DNA from: an uncultured Cytophagales bacterium | GTDB taxonomy: Bacteria; Bacteroidota; Bacteroidia; Cytophagales; Thermonemataceae | Assembly (NCBI GenBank): GCA_937911505.1 | Contig: CALEMF010000016.1 | Span: forward strand, 62,001 to 126,000 | Reading direction: 5' to 3' | Length of the DNA: 64,000 bases | In this document: positions 7,924 to 16,282 of the stretch, in pieces | How the letters are laid out: each line of letters opens with the position of its first letter | Position numbering within the stretch: the first letter of the stretch is position 1 | Translations under genes and position numbers: made by a program | Notes under the pieces: generated by a model | Seen by the model: only the letters and a program-made list of their open reading frames with translations | Database searches by the model: none | What the model was told of the DNA's origin: nothing

Positions 7924-9555
7924 TTATGCCTCTACCTGTTGTTGCTTTTTCGCGTATTCCATAGTAGCCTTTAAAAAACGCATAAATAAGGGATGTGGGT
8001 TCATGACAGTACTTTTTAACTCAGGATGAAACTGCACCCCTACGAACCAAGGATGATCGGTAATCTCTATCACTTCTACAAGTTCTTTTTCAGGATGAAT
8101 CCCAGAAGCGACCATGCCTTTCTTTTCAAACTCATTCAAGTAAGCATTATTGAACTCATACCGATGGCGGTGCCGCTCAGTGATTTTTATCTTTCCATAG
8201 GCTTGGTAGGCCTTCGTACCTTTTTTCAACTCACAGCTATAAGCGCCCAAACGCATCGTACCACCCATTTCAGTAATATCTTTTTGCTCTGCCATTAGCC
8301 CTATTACTGGTCTAGGGGTTTCTAGGTCAATCTCGGTTGAGTTAGCTTGCGCCCAACCGATTACATTGCGTGCAAACTCTACTACTGCACACTGCATTCC
8401 TAAGCAAATCCCTAAGAAAGGAACTCGCTGCTCTCTAGCATACTTCACGGCGGCGATTTTTCCTTCGATACCTCGTTCTCCAAAGCCAGGCGCTACTAAA
8501 ATTCCTTTTAATCCTTTTAGGTGGGTATGTACACTCTCCTCATTGAGGTGTTCAGATTGTATCCATTTGATAATCACCTTACAATTATTATAAGCACCAG
8601 CATGAATGAAAGATTCTGCAATAGATTTATAGGCATCGTGTAGTTCTACATACTTCCCTATTAAGCCTATTTCTACTTGTTCAGTGGGATTCTTAAGATG
8701 CCCTAAAAACTCTTTCCAAGCTTCTATATCTGGTTCTTTTTTGTAGGGATAGCGTAAGCGTGCCAATACCCGCTCATCTAGTTTTTCTTTGCGCATTAGT
8801 ACAGGTACATCGTAAATCGTCTCGGCGTCCCTAGCCTCAATTACGGAGTTAATATGTACATTACAGAATAAGGCGATTTTTTTGCGAATATCGTTAGTAA
8901 TGGGCTTCTCCGTACGACATACAATGATATCGGGCTGTACACCGGACTCAGATAAATAACGAACAGAGTGTTGCGTAGGCTTTGTTTTGAGTTCTCCAGC
9001 AGATTTCAAATAGGGAAGTAATGTAAGGTGTACTACTACCACATCGTTAGGCCCAAGCTCCCACTTCAGTTGACGTACTGCTTCGATAAAGGGAAGTGAC
9101 TCTATATCGCCTACACAGCCTCCTATTTCAGTAATGATGATGTCGTACTTTCCAGTTTCATCGAGTAATAAGAAGTTACGTTTGATTTCGTCAGTAATGT
9201 GTGGAACTACTTGTACAGTTTTTCCGAGATACTCTCCTTTTCGCTCCTTTGTAATGACGTTGTAATAGATACGTCCTGTAGTAATATTATTTGCTTGCGA
9301 GGTAGGCACATTTAGAAAGCGCTCGTAATGGCCAAGGTCTAGGTCTGTTTCTGCACCATCTTCTGTTACATAGCATTCGCCATGTTCATAGGGATTCAGT
9401 GTACCAGGATCGATGTTAATGTAGGGGTCGAACTTTTGGATAGTTACAGAAAATCCTCTTGCTTGTAGCAATTTTGCTAGAGAAGAGGCAATAATACCTT
9501 TACCCAAGGAGGATGTTACGCCTCCCGTAACGAAGATGTGTTTAGCGTGTGCCAT
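7924..9555 (-). CDS. pyrG: CTP synthase
   Basis: 543 residues; converts UTP, ATP and glutamine to CTP. The N-terminal amidoligase domain (about 1-265) carries the P-loop GGVTSSLGKG at 11-20, KFDPYINIDPGTLNPYEHGE and the Mg/ATP loop TEIGGCVGDIES. The C-terminal class I glutamine amidotransferase domain has the nucleophile Cys in GICLGMQC near residue 383 and the His/Glu pair in QFHPE near 507-511. Length and all motifs are normal, so the enzyme should be active. It precedes yidC on the same strand but a terminator lies between. A minus-strand TAATTTTG element (9604-9597) lies 42 bases upstream of the start. Confidence 0.98.
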   Translation of the reverse strand: MAHAKHIFVTGGVTSSLGKGIIASSLAKLLQARGFSVTIQKFDPYINIDPGTLNPYEHGECYVTEDGAETDLDLGHYERFLNVPTSQANNITTGRIYYNVITKERKGEYLGKTVQVVPHITDEIKRNFLLLDETGKYDIIITEIGGCVGDIESLPFIEAVRQLKWELGPNDVVVVHLTLLPYLKSAGELKTKPTQHSVRYLSESGVQPDIIVCRTEKPITNDIRKKIALFCNVHINSVIEARDAETIYDVPVLMRKEKLDERVLARLRYPYKKEPDIEAWKEFLGHLKNPTEQVEIGLIGKYVELHDAYKSIAESFIHAGAYNNCKVIIKWIQSEHLNEESVHTHLKGLKGILVAPGFGERGIEGKIAAVKYAREQRVPFLGICLGMQCAVVEFARNVIGWAQANSTEIDLETPRPVIGLMAEQKDITEMGGTMRLGAYSCELKKGTKAYQAYGKIKITERHRHRYEFNNAYLNEFEKKGMVASGIHPEKELVEVIEITDHPWFVGVQFHPELKSTVMNPHPLFMRFLKATMEYAKKQQQVEA

Positions 9556-9596
9556 AATGCTATATATTGAAGTATTGCTTTAGCGATTATGGGATT

Positions 9597-9604
9597 CAAA
9601 ATTA
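9597..9604 (-). promoter_or_regulatory. Candidate -7 element of pyrG promoter
   Basis: TAATTTTG on the minus strand matches TAnnTTTG and lies 42-49 bases upstream of the pyrG ATG. No clear TTTG is seen at the -33 position (only a TTG within TGTTGC), so the call is tentative. Confidence 0.3.
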
Positions 9605-9682
9605 GTAAAGAAACCTGAATATACGCAACAATGCCTCATAAATAATTACAAGGTCATCTGGCAGGCATACACTTATCACCTT

Positions 9683-10063
9683 TTACGGTAAGGGAATAAG
9701 CTCGAAGTCAGTCTCTATGAGGTCTTGAAAATCTTTCCCTGCTTCTTCCATATCTTCATCACGTGTGTCATAGTACCATTGTACATTCACTTGAATACCT
9801 TCTTGATGTACCGTTTCTAGCTTTCGAAGCAAGTCCAGTAAACACTTTGAAGAACTAGTGTTAAAGTACTCTAGTCGAAAAATAGCATTGATAATTTTGT
9901 GGTCGGCAGCCTGTTGGTATTCATCTATCCAGTCGAGCAAAGGCTGATAAAAGGCCAAGGCATTTTCAGGAATGGAGCGTCCAGATAGCTCTAGAATACC
10001 TGTATTAGCATCAAAGTTGACGCCTGGTGTGCGGTGTGTTTTCCCTAGTACGATACTTTCCAT
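9683..10063 (-). CDS. SiaC-family regulatory phosphoprotein (DUF1987), copy 1
   Basis: 126 residues. The fold resembles STAS/anti-anti-sigma proteins. The segment EYFNTSSSKCLLDLLRKLE places Thr69 and Ser70-72 at the position where Pseudomonas SiaC is phosphorylated (Thr68) by SiaB and dephosphorylated by SiaA. The acidic stretch YDTRDEDMEEAGKDF near 100-113 is typical of the family. It starts directly after the stop of the SiaB-like gene with no intervening base, so the two must be translated together. No phosphatase or diguanylate cyclase gene lies beside this copy. It is paralogous to the gene at 35949. In Pseudomonas, unphosphorylated SiaC activates the cyclase SiaD; the target here is unknown. 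Confidence 0.85.
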   Translation of the reverse strand: MESIVLGKTHRTPGVNFDANTGILELSGRSIPENALAFYQPLLDWIDEYQQAADHKIINAIFRLEYFNTSSSKCLLDLLRKLETVHQEGIQVNVQWYYDTRDEDMEEAGKDFQDLIETDFELIPLP

Positions 10064-10594
10064 TTAATTGGCAATGATTGTAATTTGAATTAAAAAGTGA
10101 CTAATATCTTCGTTAATTTTCCTAAATCTGTAACGAAGTTTCTGACCTGACTTACGTATCAAATCTAAAATGCCTAACCCTGCGCCGCCCTGTTCGTCTA
10201 GTTCATTTTTTGCAAGAGTAGCCAAATAAGTTTCACGAAGGCGTTCTTTAGAATATCTATTAACGCGCTCTATTTGTTCGCGTAACTGCTCAACTTTACT
10301 AAACAGCAAGTAGTTTCCTACTTTTATGGTGTAGCCTTTTTCTGATTTCTCTAGTAAGCAGGTCACGATACGTAAACGTTTGTCCTCTACATTTTCGATG
10401 CGAAGATAGTTAAAAACGTTTTGTAATGCCTCTACTAAGATACAAAAAATTCGTTTTCTTATCTTTAGTACTGGCTCTATGGAGATGAGCATCACTTCTA
10501 TTTTTTCTAGAATAGCATCTAAGGCTTCAGGGGTGAGCTCCTCCTCAAAATCAAGGAGTGTTTGCTGGTATGTAGTGTTCGGCTTTTCTTGCAC
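10064..10594 (-). CDS. SiaB-family protein kinase (DUF6272), copy 1
   Basis: 176 residues with a GHKL-type ATPase fold. The N-box lies in ILVEALQNVFNYL (Glu and Asn that bind Mg-ATP) and the glycine box in DEQGGAGLGILDLIRKSG near 135-152. In the family it phosphorylates SiaC-type partners and acts as an anti-anti-sigma-like switch kinase. The start is GTG at 10594: the same frame has a stop 15 bases upstream and no earlier ATG, and the next Met is inside the domain. The SiaC gene follows immediately. Paralogous to the gene at 36385. No phosphatase lies nearby, so this pair may use the phosphatase encoded at 37051 or one elsewhere. Confidence 0.82.
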   Translation of the reverse strand: MQEKPNTTYQQTLLDFEEELTPEALDAILEKIEVMLISIEPVLKIRKRIFCILVEALQNVFNYLRIENVEDKRLRIVTCLLEKSEKGYTIKVGNYLLFSKVEQLREQIERVNRYSKERLRETYLATLAKNELDEQGGAGLGILDLIRKSGQKLRYRFRKINEDISHFLIQITIIAN

Positions 10595-10677
10595 AGAGTG
10601 GATGCATTACGTAAGACCACTCAATTTAGTTATTTTTTTAAATTAGTAAAAACCTCATCGCTCTTCCTACTACTTAG

Positions 10678-10998
10678 CTACTCACTGTAGTGCAAGTGTG
10701 GTAACTGATACTTGGCAGGTACTACTACTACACAATCTTCTGAAAGGGTTGTTTGGCAGGCAAGTCGTTCGTCTTCCTTCAAGCGTTTTTGTGCTTGCCA
10801 ATGTTGTTCACGTGGTGTTGGTACACTCAGAGATGCTTGCCCTTCTATCACCTGCATGGCACAAGTAGTACACCTCCCTTTTCCGCCGCAAGCTTGCATC
10901 CAATCAATGTGTTGTGCTTGCAAAGCTTTCAATACATACTGGTTTATTTCTACGTAGACTTCTGTATTTTTAAGATTACGGATAATCAATCTTGGCAT
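10678..10998 (-). CDS. 2Fe-2S ferredoxin
   Basis: 106 residues from the ATG at 10998; an upstream in-frame GTG at 11031 would add 11 residues but the domain begins at PRLIIRN. Iron-sulphur ligands are Cys37, Cys43 and Cys46 in CGGKGRCTTC plus Cys81 in RLACQT, the C-x5-C-x2-C...C arrangement of plant/adrenodoxin-type ferredoxins. It transfers single electrons in the cytoplasm; the partner reductase or oxygenase is not in the vicinity. The C-terminus (PHLHYSE) is short and lacks extra domains. It is transcribed towards the SiaB gene with an 83-base gap, so co-transcription is possible but not shown. Confidence 0.88.
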   Translation of the reverse strand: MPRLIIRNLKNTEVYVEINQYVLKALQAQHIDWMQACGGKGRCTTCAMQVIEGQASLSVPTPREQHWQAQKRLKEDERLACQTTLSEDCVVVVPAKYQLPHLHYSE

Positions 10999-11107
10999 AG
11001 GCAATTTTTTACTGCAAAAATGGGATACCACCTCACTTTCAGTTACATTTGTCTTAATTTAACTTTATATTGGGTATTCAAAAAGAAACCATCTACCAAC
11101 TTAAACA

Positions 11108-12184
11108 ATGGGAAAACAGATAAACCTTACCGCCATTGAACAATATAGCCAAACACTTGCCGAGCGTACCACTGCTGACTTTTTTCCTGACAAAACGCAC
11201 ATCAAAGGTAAGGAACTTCTTAACTTCTGCTCTTTTAAGCAAATTAATCTTTTTTTAATTAAAATCCTGTTCGAAAAGTGGCAAAATTCTATAGAAGCTT
11301 CGAAGAGTCCTTATTTTGATTATGAACACCCTACCGTAAGAAAAGCCTTTCAACAATACGCCAATGTACTTTCTCAACACATATCTGTATCGAGAGATTT
11401 ACTGGTGAGCCTTGTACAACAAGCTACTTATGAAACCATCATTTTACTACTTGATCCATTTGAGTTTTACATCAATGAAATTGATAAGTTTGAGCAGGAG
11501 ACAGTTGCCATAAGTAAACTTAAAGAAATCCAGAAATACATTGTCATTAATAAGATTTTCTTTCAAGAGCTTTTGCAAGACCTTGCTAAAAGTCCTGAAG
11601 AAGAAATCCCTACTACAGAGCTTATCACTTCTTTTAAGATTGTGTTTCAAATCAACAAGGAGGAGGTAGAAGACTATACTGCTTACACCAGTACTTTCGA
11701 TATACTACACCCCGTACAACTGAGTACTTTTTTTAAAGAAGAGGCGGAGGAGACACCCTCAACACCTGAAACAAGTGAACCCATCACAGATATTCCTACC
11801 ACTACAGAAGAAGAAACTCCCACAACGACACCACTTGTCTCAGTAGAAACCGATGAGGAGGAAGAGGAAAAAGAGATAGATAGCGATACACTTAACGATC
11901 GCTTTAAACAGAATAAGTATACCCTGAACGATCACCTAAGGACGAAGAGTAATAGTATCAGAAATGACATCAACCTTAATCAGCGCTTTAGGTTTATCAA
12001 CCAACTTTTTAGAGGTAACTATACTTCCTTTAATCAGTTTATTAGTGAAATAGAGCAACTGGATGATAAAGAGGAAGTACTAAGAAAGTTTGAAGAACAG
12101 CGCGTTAAGCTAGGTTGGAACAACAATACAAAAGAAACAGAAGATTTACTCAAGATTATAGACGCTTACTTTGAGGCACAGTAA
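11108..12184 (+). CDS. Conserved Bacteroidota protein with acidic linker, unknown function
   Basis: 358 residues, cytoplasmic by lack of signal or membrane segments. Residues 1-215 are helical (seen in LFLIKILFEKW, LVSLVQQATYETIILLLDPFEFYINEID). Residues about 215-260 are a low-complexity Thr/Pro/Glu linker ending in EEEEEKEID. The C-terminal 95 residues contain INLNQRFRFINQLFRGNYTSFNQFISEIEQLDD, a segment I recognise as recurring at the C-terminus of many Bacteroidota proteins without assigned role. The gene is divergent from the ferredoxin and ends 14 bases before the convergent LuxE-like gene. No function is assigned. Confidence 0.72.
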   Translation: MGKQINLTAIEQYSQTLAERTTADFFPDKTHIKGKELLNFCSFKQINLFLIKILFEKWQNSIEASKSPYFDYEHPTVRKAFQQYANVLSQHISVSRDLLVSLVQQATYETIILLLDPFEFYINEIDKFEQETVAISKLKEIQKYIVINKIFFQELLQDLAKSPEEEIPTTELITSFKIVFQINKEEVEDYTAYTSTFDILHPVQLSTFFKEEAEETPSTPETSEPITDIPTTTEEETPTTTPLVSVETDEEEEEKEIDSDTLNDRFKQNKYTLNDHLRTKSNSIRNDINLNQRFRFINQLFRGNYTSFNQFISEIEQLDDKEEVLRKFEEQRVKLGWNNNTKETEDLLKIIDAYFEAQ

Positions 12185-12198
12185 GCGGTTGTTTTTAC

Positions 12199-13200
12199 TT
12201 AGAATGTCAATAAGCTGCATCCTCGTATATCAGTATTATCGATGCGGCCTAAGATTTCTAACGCTCCGTTGGCTGTCCACCTACCAATATCTTTCGTCTC
12301 TATAAAGGCACAAGAATCTATATTGGCCAAGTCAATCATGTTTATGCCACCACTCTGCCGTTGGGTATGTAAAGAAAAAGGATCGTTGATATCTCTCAAG
12401 TAAATGCATGTCCATTGTGGTAGATAAAAATGACCTTCTTTAGGTGCGTAGGCTTGGGAAAGCAGTTCTGTCATGCCATACTCAGAATGGACTTGCGTTA
12501 TGTTAAGATGGGTTTTCAGTATATGGTGTACTTCTTCTCTGGTTATCTCTTTTCTTCTTCCCTTCATCCCACCTGTTTCCATCACGATAACACCACGCCA
12601 GTCAGGCTGATAGGTTTGTGCTATATCGAGCAAGGCAAAGGTAACACCTATCACTAAGATTTTTGAAGTAGTATTTTTCTTTAGCAAGGCTACTTGGTCG
12701 ATCAAGGCTTGCTGATCGTGCAAGTAAAAGCCACCTTCTCCACTCTGCTTTATGAAGTGCGCAACCATGTGTACTAGCGAGGAGCTATCTCTTTCTAAAT
12801 AAGAGGGCAGAAGTGCTAGTATGTGATAATCGTGTACACTACCATATATTTCTTCAAAAAAAGCTTGGCTTACCTTGTCGTAAAGGGATAGTGCTTGTAC
12901 ATAGTGTCTGCTTGTCTGCTTTCCTGTAGTACCACTGCTTTCAAAAACTTTCTCATTAGTTGTGCGTGTACCTGTAATCACCTGATGGGACTTAAAAAAC
13001 TCAATGGGAAGAAAAGGAATCTGTGTTACTTCTTGAATAGCTTTCGTGTCTTTTCCTAAGCTAGCCATATAAGCGCTATAAATAGGGTTGTGTGTCGCTT
13101 GATATTGGAATAGCCTAAGGGCTTTCTCCTCGAAATCAACTTTGCTCGTACTGGTTAGTTTTTCTATAAATTGCGCCCTATTAAATGATGTACTTGCCAA
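12199..13200 (-). CDS. LuxE-like acyl-protein synthetase / acyltransferase
   Basis: 333 residues resembling the LuxE (fatty acyl-protein synthetase) branch of the adenylate-forming superfamily. The ATP/AMP-binding P-loop-like motif is ESSGTTG at 87-93, preceded by PFLPIEFFKSH, a family hallmark; QVHSEYGMTELLSQAY in the middle is the A5-like motif, and GRWTANGALEILGRIDNTDIRGC near the end matches the C-terminal adenylation loop. The protein should activate a carboxylic acid as acyl-AMP and pass it on; no acyl carrier or reductase partner lies beside it, so the substrate is unknown. The start is TTG at 13200; the frame stays open a further 48 bases without an ATG, so the exact start is uncertain. 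Confidence 0.8.
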   Translation of the reverse strand: MASTSFNRAQFIEKLTSTSKVDFEEKALRLFQYQATHNPIYSAYMASLGKDTKAIQEVTQIPFLPIEFFKSHQVITGTRTTNEKVFESSGTTGKQTSRHYVQALSLYDKVSQAFFEEIYGSVHDYHILALLPSYLERDSSSLVHMVAHFIKQSGEGGFYLHDQQALIDQVALLKKNTTSKILVIGVTFALLDIAQTYQPDWRGVIVMETGGMKGRRKEITREEVHHILKTHLNITQVHSEYGMTELLSQAYAPKEGHFYLPQWTCIYLRDINDPFSLHTQRQSGGINMIDLANIDSCAFIETKDIGRWTANGALEILGRIDNTDIRGCSLLTF

Positions 13201-13314
13201 CTTTAGTCGTATTTTTGCTGTTACTTCTTTATATAAAAAAGGAATATAGCATTAGATCATTGCATAAAGATAACTTTATTTGTACGATTCCCCATTATTT
13301 AAAGCCGCTAACCC

Positions 13315-13884
13315 ATGATGTTCAAAAAGACTGCACCTGTTAGCCTCTTACTTTTTATTTTGCTTTTGGCGATACAAGGCTGCTTTACTAAGCCAGACTT
13401 CCCCTTCGAAACCACTATCTCTTTTGAGGGTATCCAAAGCATAGGTGTACCCGATGGAAATGGTGGTACTATTCAAGATAGTATTTTTGTTTCTATTAAC
13501 TATAGAGATGGAAACGGTGATTTGGGTTTAGATCCAACGGATACACAGCCTCCTTTTCAGGAGTTTGAGGTAATAGATGATGACACTGTTCCTAATTTCT
13601 TCAGTAGAAATATTTACTTAAGGGTAGAGAGAAGAGTTGGCGGTAGTTATGTACCTTTTGTATTTGATAATGATAGTACAAGTCTCTCTGGGCGTTTCCC
13701 GCGTGTTTTAGAAGAAGATGACGCCAATCCAGTAGAAGGAATTATCACCTATAAAGACATCATTCCAGGTGGTGTATTTCCTCCCAACGATACAGTGCGC
13801 TTTAGGGTGATTATCATCGACCGCGACCTCAATATCAGTAATGAAATAACGACTGATTCTATCATCATTAATCAAGCTTTTTAA
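13315..13884 (+). CDS. Predicted outer-membrane lipoprotein, unknown function
   Basis: 189 residues. A basic N-terminus and hydrophobic core are followed by the lipobox LLAIQGC, so the mature protein starts at Cys23 or nearby (count from the first of two adjacent ATGs) and is lipid-anchored. The mature part is rich in D, G and P, with beta-strand pattern and the acidic loop YRDGNGDLGLDPTD that looks like a calcium-binding or turn-rich segment. Related Bacteroidota lipoproteins are annotated only as hypothetical. It ends 7 bases before rsgA and probably shares its transcript. Confidence 0.75.
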   Translation: MMFKKTAPVSLLLFILLLAIQGCFTKPDFPFETTISFEGIQSIGVPDGNGGTIQDSIFVSINYRDGNGDLGLDPTDTQPPFQEFEVIDDDTVPNFFSRNIYLRVERRVGGSYVPFVFDNDSTSLSGRFPRVLEEDDANPVEGIITYKDIIPGGVFPPNDTVRFRVIIIDRDLNISNEITTDSIIINQAF

Positions 13885-13891
13885 GTAATCT

Positions 13892-14818
13892 ATGCAGCAA
13901 GGTACGGTTGTACGCTCCACAGGCTCTTGGTACGAAGTACGAGATAAGGAAGGAGAGGTTTATCGTTGTCGTTTAAGAGGGAAATTTAAGCTTAAAGAAT
14001 TAAAAGTAACGAATCCTATCGCTGTTGGTGATTGGGTGCGTTACATCATCGAAGACCCACAGGAAAACACTGGACTTATCACGGATATTCTTCCTAGAGA
14101 TAATTATATTGTTAGAAAATCCGTACACAAAACAGGTCACGGGCACTTAATTGCTACCAACCTCGATCAAGCGCTCATATTGGCCACACTTGTGTTACCA
14201 CGTACTTCTCTAGGTTTCATAGATCGTTTTTTGGTAAGTGCAGAAACCTTCCGAATTCCTGCTATTATTATCTTTAATAAGTTAGACCTTCTCGATGAAG
14301 AACTCATTGCTTACCAAGACGCGCTTATGGAGGCCTACGAACAAATTGGTTATCCTTGTCTGGCTATTTCTGCCTTGGAAGATGAAAGCCTTGATGAGCT
14401 GAAAGCTTTACTTGCTAACAAAACTACCCTTATTTCTGGGCATTCGGGCGTAGGGAAGTCAAGTTTGATTAACACACTTGTTCCTGACCTTTCGCTAAGA
14501 ACGTCTGAAATATCTTCTTTTGCGAATAAAGGCGTACATACTACTACCTTTGCAGAGATGTTTGAAATAGCACCCGATACCTTTCTAATTGATACACCAG
14601 GCATTAAAGAGTTAGGACTCGTAGATATCGAAGCCTCTGAGCTCTCTCATTATTTTCCTGAAATGCGCCAGTTGTTAGGGCAATGTAAATTTCATGATTG
14701 CCAGCACGTACACGAGCCAAAATGTGCCATTATTGAAGCTGTAAAGAGGGAAGAGATTGCGCTGTTTCGCTACGAAAACTACCTTAGCATGCTTGCGGAC
14801 TACGATAACCGACGATAA
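13892..14818 (+). CDS. rsgA: Small ribosomal subunit biogenesis GTPase RsgA
   Basis: 308 residues. N-terminal OB-fold (about 1-70), then a circularly permuted GTPase with motif order G4-G5-G1-G2-G3: FNKLD near 130, GHSGVGKSS near 183-191, TTTF as G2 and DTPGIKELG near 232-240. The C-terminal zinc-binding module is CKFHDCQHVHEPKC around 264-277. It releases late assembly factors from the 30S subunit and its GTPase is stimulated by the ribosome. Start chosen at ATG 13892, 7 bases after the lipoprotein stop. All motifs intact. Confidence 0.96.
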   Translation: MQQGTVVRSTGSWYEVRDKEGEVYRCRLRGKFKLKELKVTNPIAVGDWVRYIIEDPQENTGLITDILPRDNYIVRKSVHKTGHGHLIATNLDQALILATLVLPRTSLGFIDRFLVSAETFRIPAIIIFNKLDLLDEELIAYQDALMEAYEQIGYPCLAISALEDESLDELKALLANKTTLISGHSGVGKSSLINTLVPDLSLRTSEISSFANKGVHTTTFAEMFEIAPDTFLIDTPGIKELGLVDIEASELSHYFPEMRQLLGQCKFHDCQHVHEPKCAIIEAVKREEIALFRYENYLSMLADYDNRR

Positions 14819-14902
14819 TACCGTCTCAGATTATTCTTGTCTCCCTACCATAATTGCTAAAATCTCTTAACTTTACCGCCACGTCAATCAAATTGTTTGT
14901 GA

Positions 14903-15895
14903 ATGAACTACCAATTAATTCTGGATAACTTCCTCAACCCACCTATTTTATTTTTTTTCTTAGGTTTTGTAGCGGTACTCATTCAATCTGACTTAGAAAT
15001 TCCTACTGCTCTTTCTCGATTTTTCTCTTTGTACTTGTTGTTAGCAATTGGTTTTAAGGGAGGGGTAGAACTAAGACATAGCGGTATTACTTTAGAGATT
15101 AGTCTTACTCTATTGGCATCTATCATAATGGCTTCTTTAGTGCCCTTATATGCTTTTTTTCTGCTTAAAAAGAGTTTCAATGTATATAACGCAGCCGCCA
15201 TCGCTGCTACTTACGGCTCGGTCAGTGCGGTGACGTTTATTACGGCAACTTCCTTTCTCAATGATGTACAACAACCCTATGGAGGGCATATGGTGGCTGC
15301 CTTAGCATTAATGGAGTCGCCTGCAATTATTGTGGGGGTAGCCTTGGCTAATTTTTACAGAGATCGTAGTGGTCAAACCAAATCAAAACGAGAGCAGCGT
15401 AGTAGTTTAAGAAATGTATTTAAAGAAGCCTTCAGTAATGGCTCTGTCGTGCTTATTTTGGGAAGTTTGTTGATAGGAATTCTTTCAGGTGAAAAAGGTG
15501 CTACGGCGCTTTCTCCCTTCACAGAAGATATTTTTAAAGGAATGCTTACCTTCTTTTTGTTAGATATGGGCCTATTAGCAGCCAAGCGTATTAAAGGTAT
15601 TCAACGGGTAGGCTCTTTCGCTATTTTATTTGGGCTGGCAGTTCCTATTTTTAATAGCATTGTAGGATTAGGGGTGGCGTGGCTCATAGGGCTCTCTGTA
15701 GGAGATGCCTTATTGTTTGTTGTTTTATGTGCAGGTGCTTCTTACATTGCTGTACCGGCTGCTATGCGTATGGCACTTCCTCGCGCCAACCCAGGGGTAT
15801 ATGTTCCTATGGCGCTAGCGATTACCTTTCCCTTTAATATTGTGATAGGAATACCTATTTACTACTATGCAGCAGGCTGGTTATTAGGTTCCTAA
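14903..15895 (+). CDS. sbtA: SbtA-family sodium-dependent bicarbonate transporter
   Basis: 330 residues, almost entirely hydrophobic with about ten membrane helices arranged as two inverted halves of five, separated by a hydrophilic stretch (DRSGQTKSKREQRSS) near 155-170. Motifs of the SbtA/DUF897 family include ATYGSVSAVTFITA, LMESPAIIVG in the first half and GASYIAVPAAMRMALP in the second. In cyanobacteria SbtA is a high-affinity Na+/HCO3- symporter gated by the PII-like SbtB; the sbtB gene follows here after 24 bases, supporting the same pairing. In a likely heterotroph the imported bicarbonate would serve anaplerotic and biosynthetic carboxylations (inference). Confidence 0.9.
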   Translation: MNYQLILDNFLNPPILFFFLGFVAVLIQSDLEIPTALSRFFSLYLLLAIGFKGGVELRHSGITLEISLTLLASIIMASLVPLYAFFLLKKSFNVYNAAAIAATYGSVSAVTFITATSFLNDVQQPYGGHMVAALALMESPAIIVGVALANFYRDRSGQTKSKREQRSSLRNVFKEAFSNGSVVLILGSLLIGILSGEKGATALSPFTEDIFKGMLTFFLLDMGLLAAKRIKGIQRVGSFAILFGLAVPIFNSIVGLGVAWLIGLSVGDALLFVVLCAGASYIAVPAAMRMALPRANPGVYVPMALAITFPFNIVIGIPIYYYAAGWLLGS

Positions 15896-15919
15896 GCTTT
15901 TCAATTTTAATACTTGTTT

Positions 15920-16213
15920 ATGAAAGCAGTTAAAAGACTAGAGATCATTGTCAATTCACCAGATTTGGAAGAGGTGATAGAAGTACTAGAGCAACTTAAG
16001 ATAGCAGGCTATACCATTATCAAAGAGGTAGTGGGTAAGGGAGAGCGAGGCATACAAGATGGTGACGGGCTCACCAATGTTTTTACAAATGCTTACATTC
16101 TTGTTGCTTGTGAAGAAAAGCAACTCGCTACATTACTCACGCCACTTCAAGAGCTTTTAGAAGAGGTAGGAGGTGTATGCCTAGTGAGCGATGCATATTG
16201 GCTGATTAACTAA
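15920..16213 (+). CDS. sbtB: SbtB, PII-like regulator of the bicarbonate transporter
   Basis: 97 residues from the ATG at 15920 (an in-frame TTG six bases earlier is less likely). Ferredoxin-like beta-alpha-beta-beta-alpha-beta order typical of PII trimers: KRLEIIVNSPDLEEVIEVLEQL, then GYTIIKEVVGKGERG leading into the T-loop, then NAYILVACEEKQLATLLTPLQELLEEVGG. In cyanobacteria SbtB binds adenine nucleotides, including cAMP and AMP, and inserts its T-loop into SbtA. The C-terminus (VCLVSDAYWLIN) is short and lacks the CGPxGC-type redox loop of some cyanobacterial SbtB proteins. Tightly linked to sbtA. Confidence 0.88.
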   Translation: MKAVKRLEIIVNSPDLEEVIEVLEQLKIAGYTIIKEVVGKGERGIQDGDGLTNVFTNAYILVACEEKQLATLLTPLQELLEEVGGVCLVSDAYWLIN

Positions 16214-16226
16214 TAGGCTATAAACG

Positions 16227-16256
16227 AAAAGAGATGCCCCGTAAGGCACCTCCTCT
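16227..16256 (-). terminator. Terminator hairpin after clpC
   Basis: On the minus strand a 12-pair stem (16256-16245 with 16238-16227, including four G-T wobbles) closes a 6-base loop and is followed by TTTTCG. On the plus strand the wobbles become A-C mismatches, so the element favours the clpC transcript. Confidence 0.5.
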
Positions 16257-16282
16257 CTAATTTTATAATTATCAACTACTTA

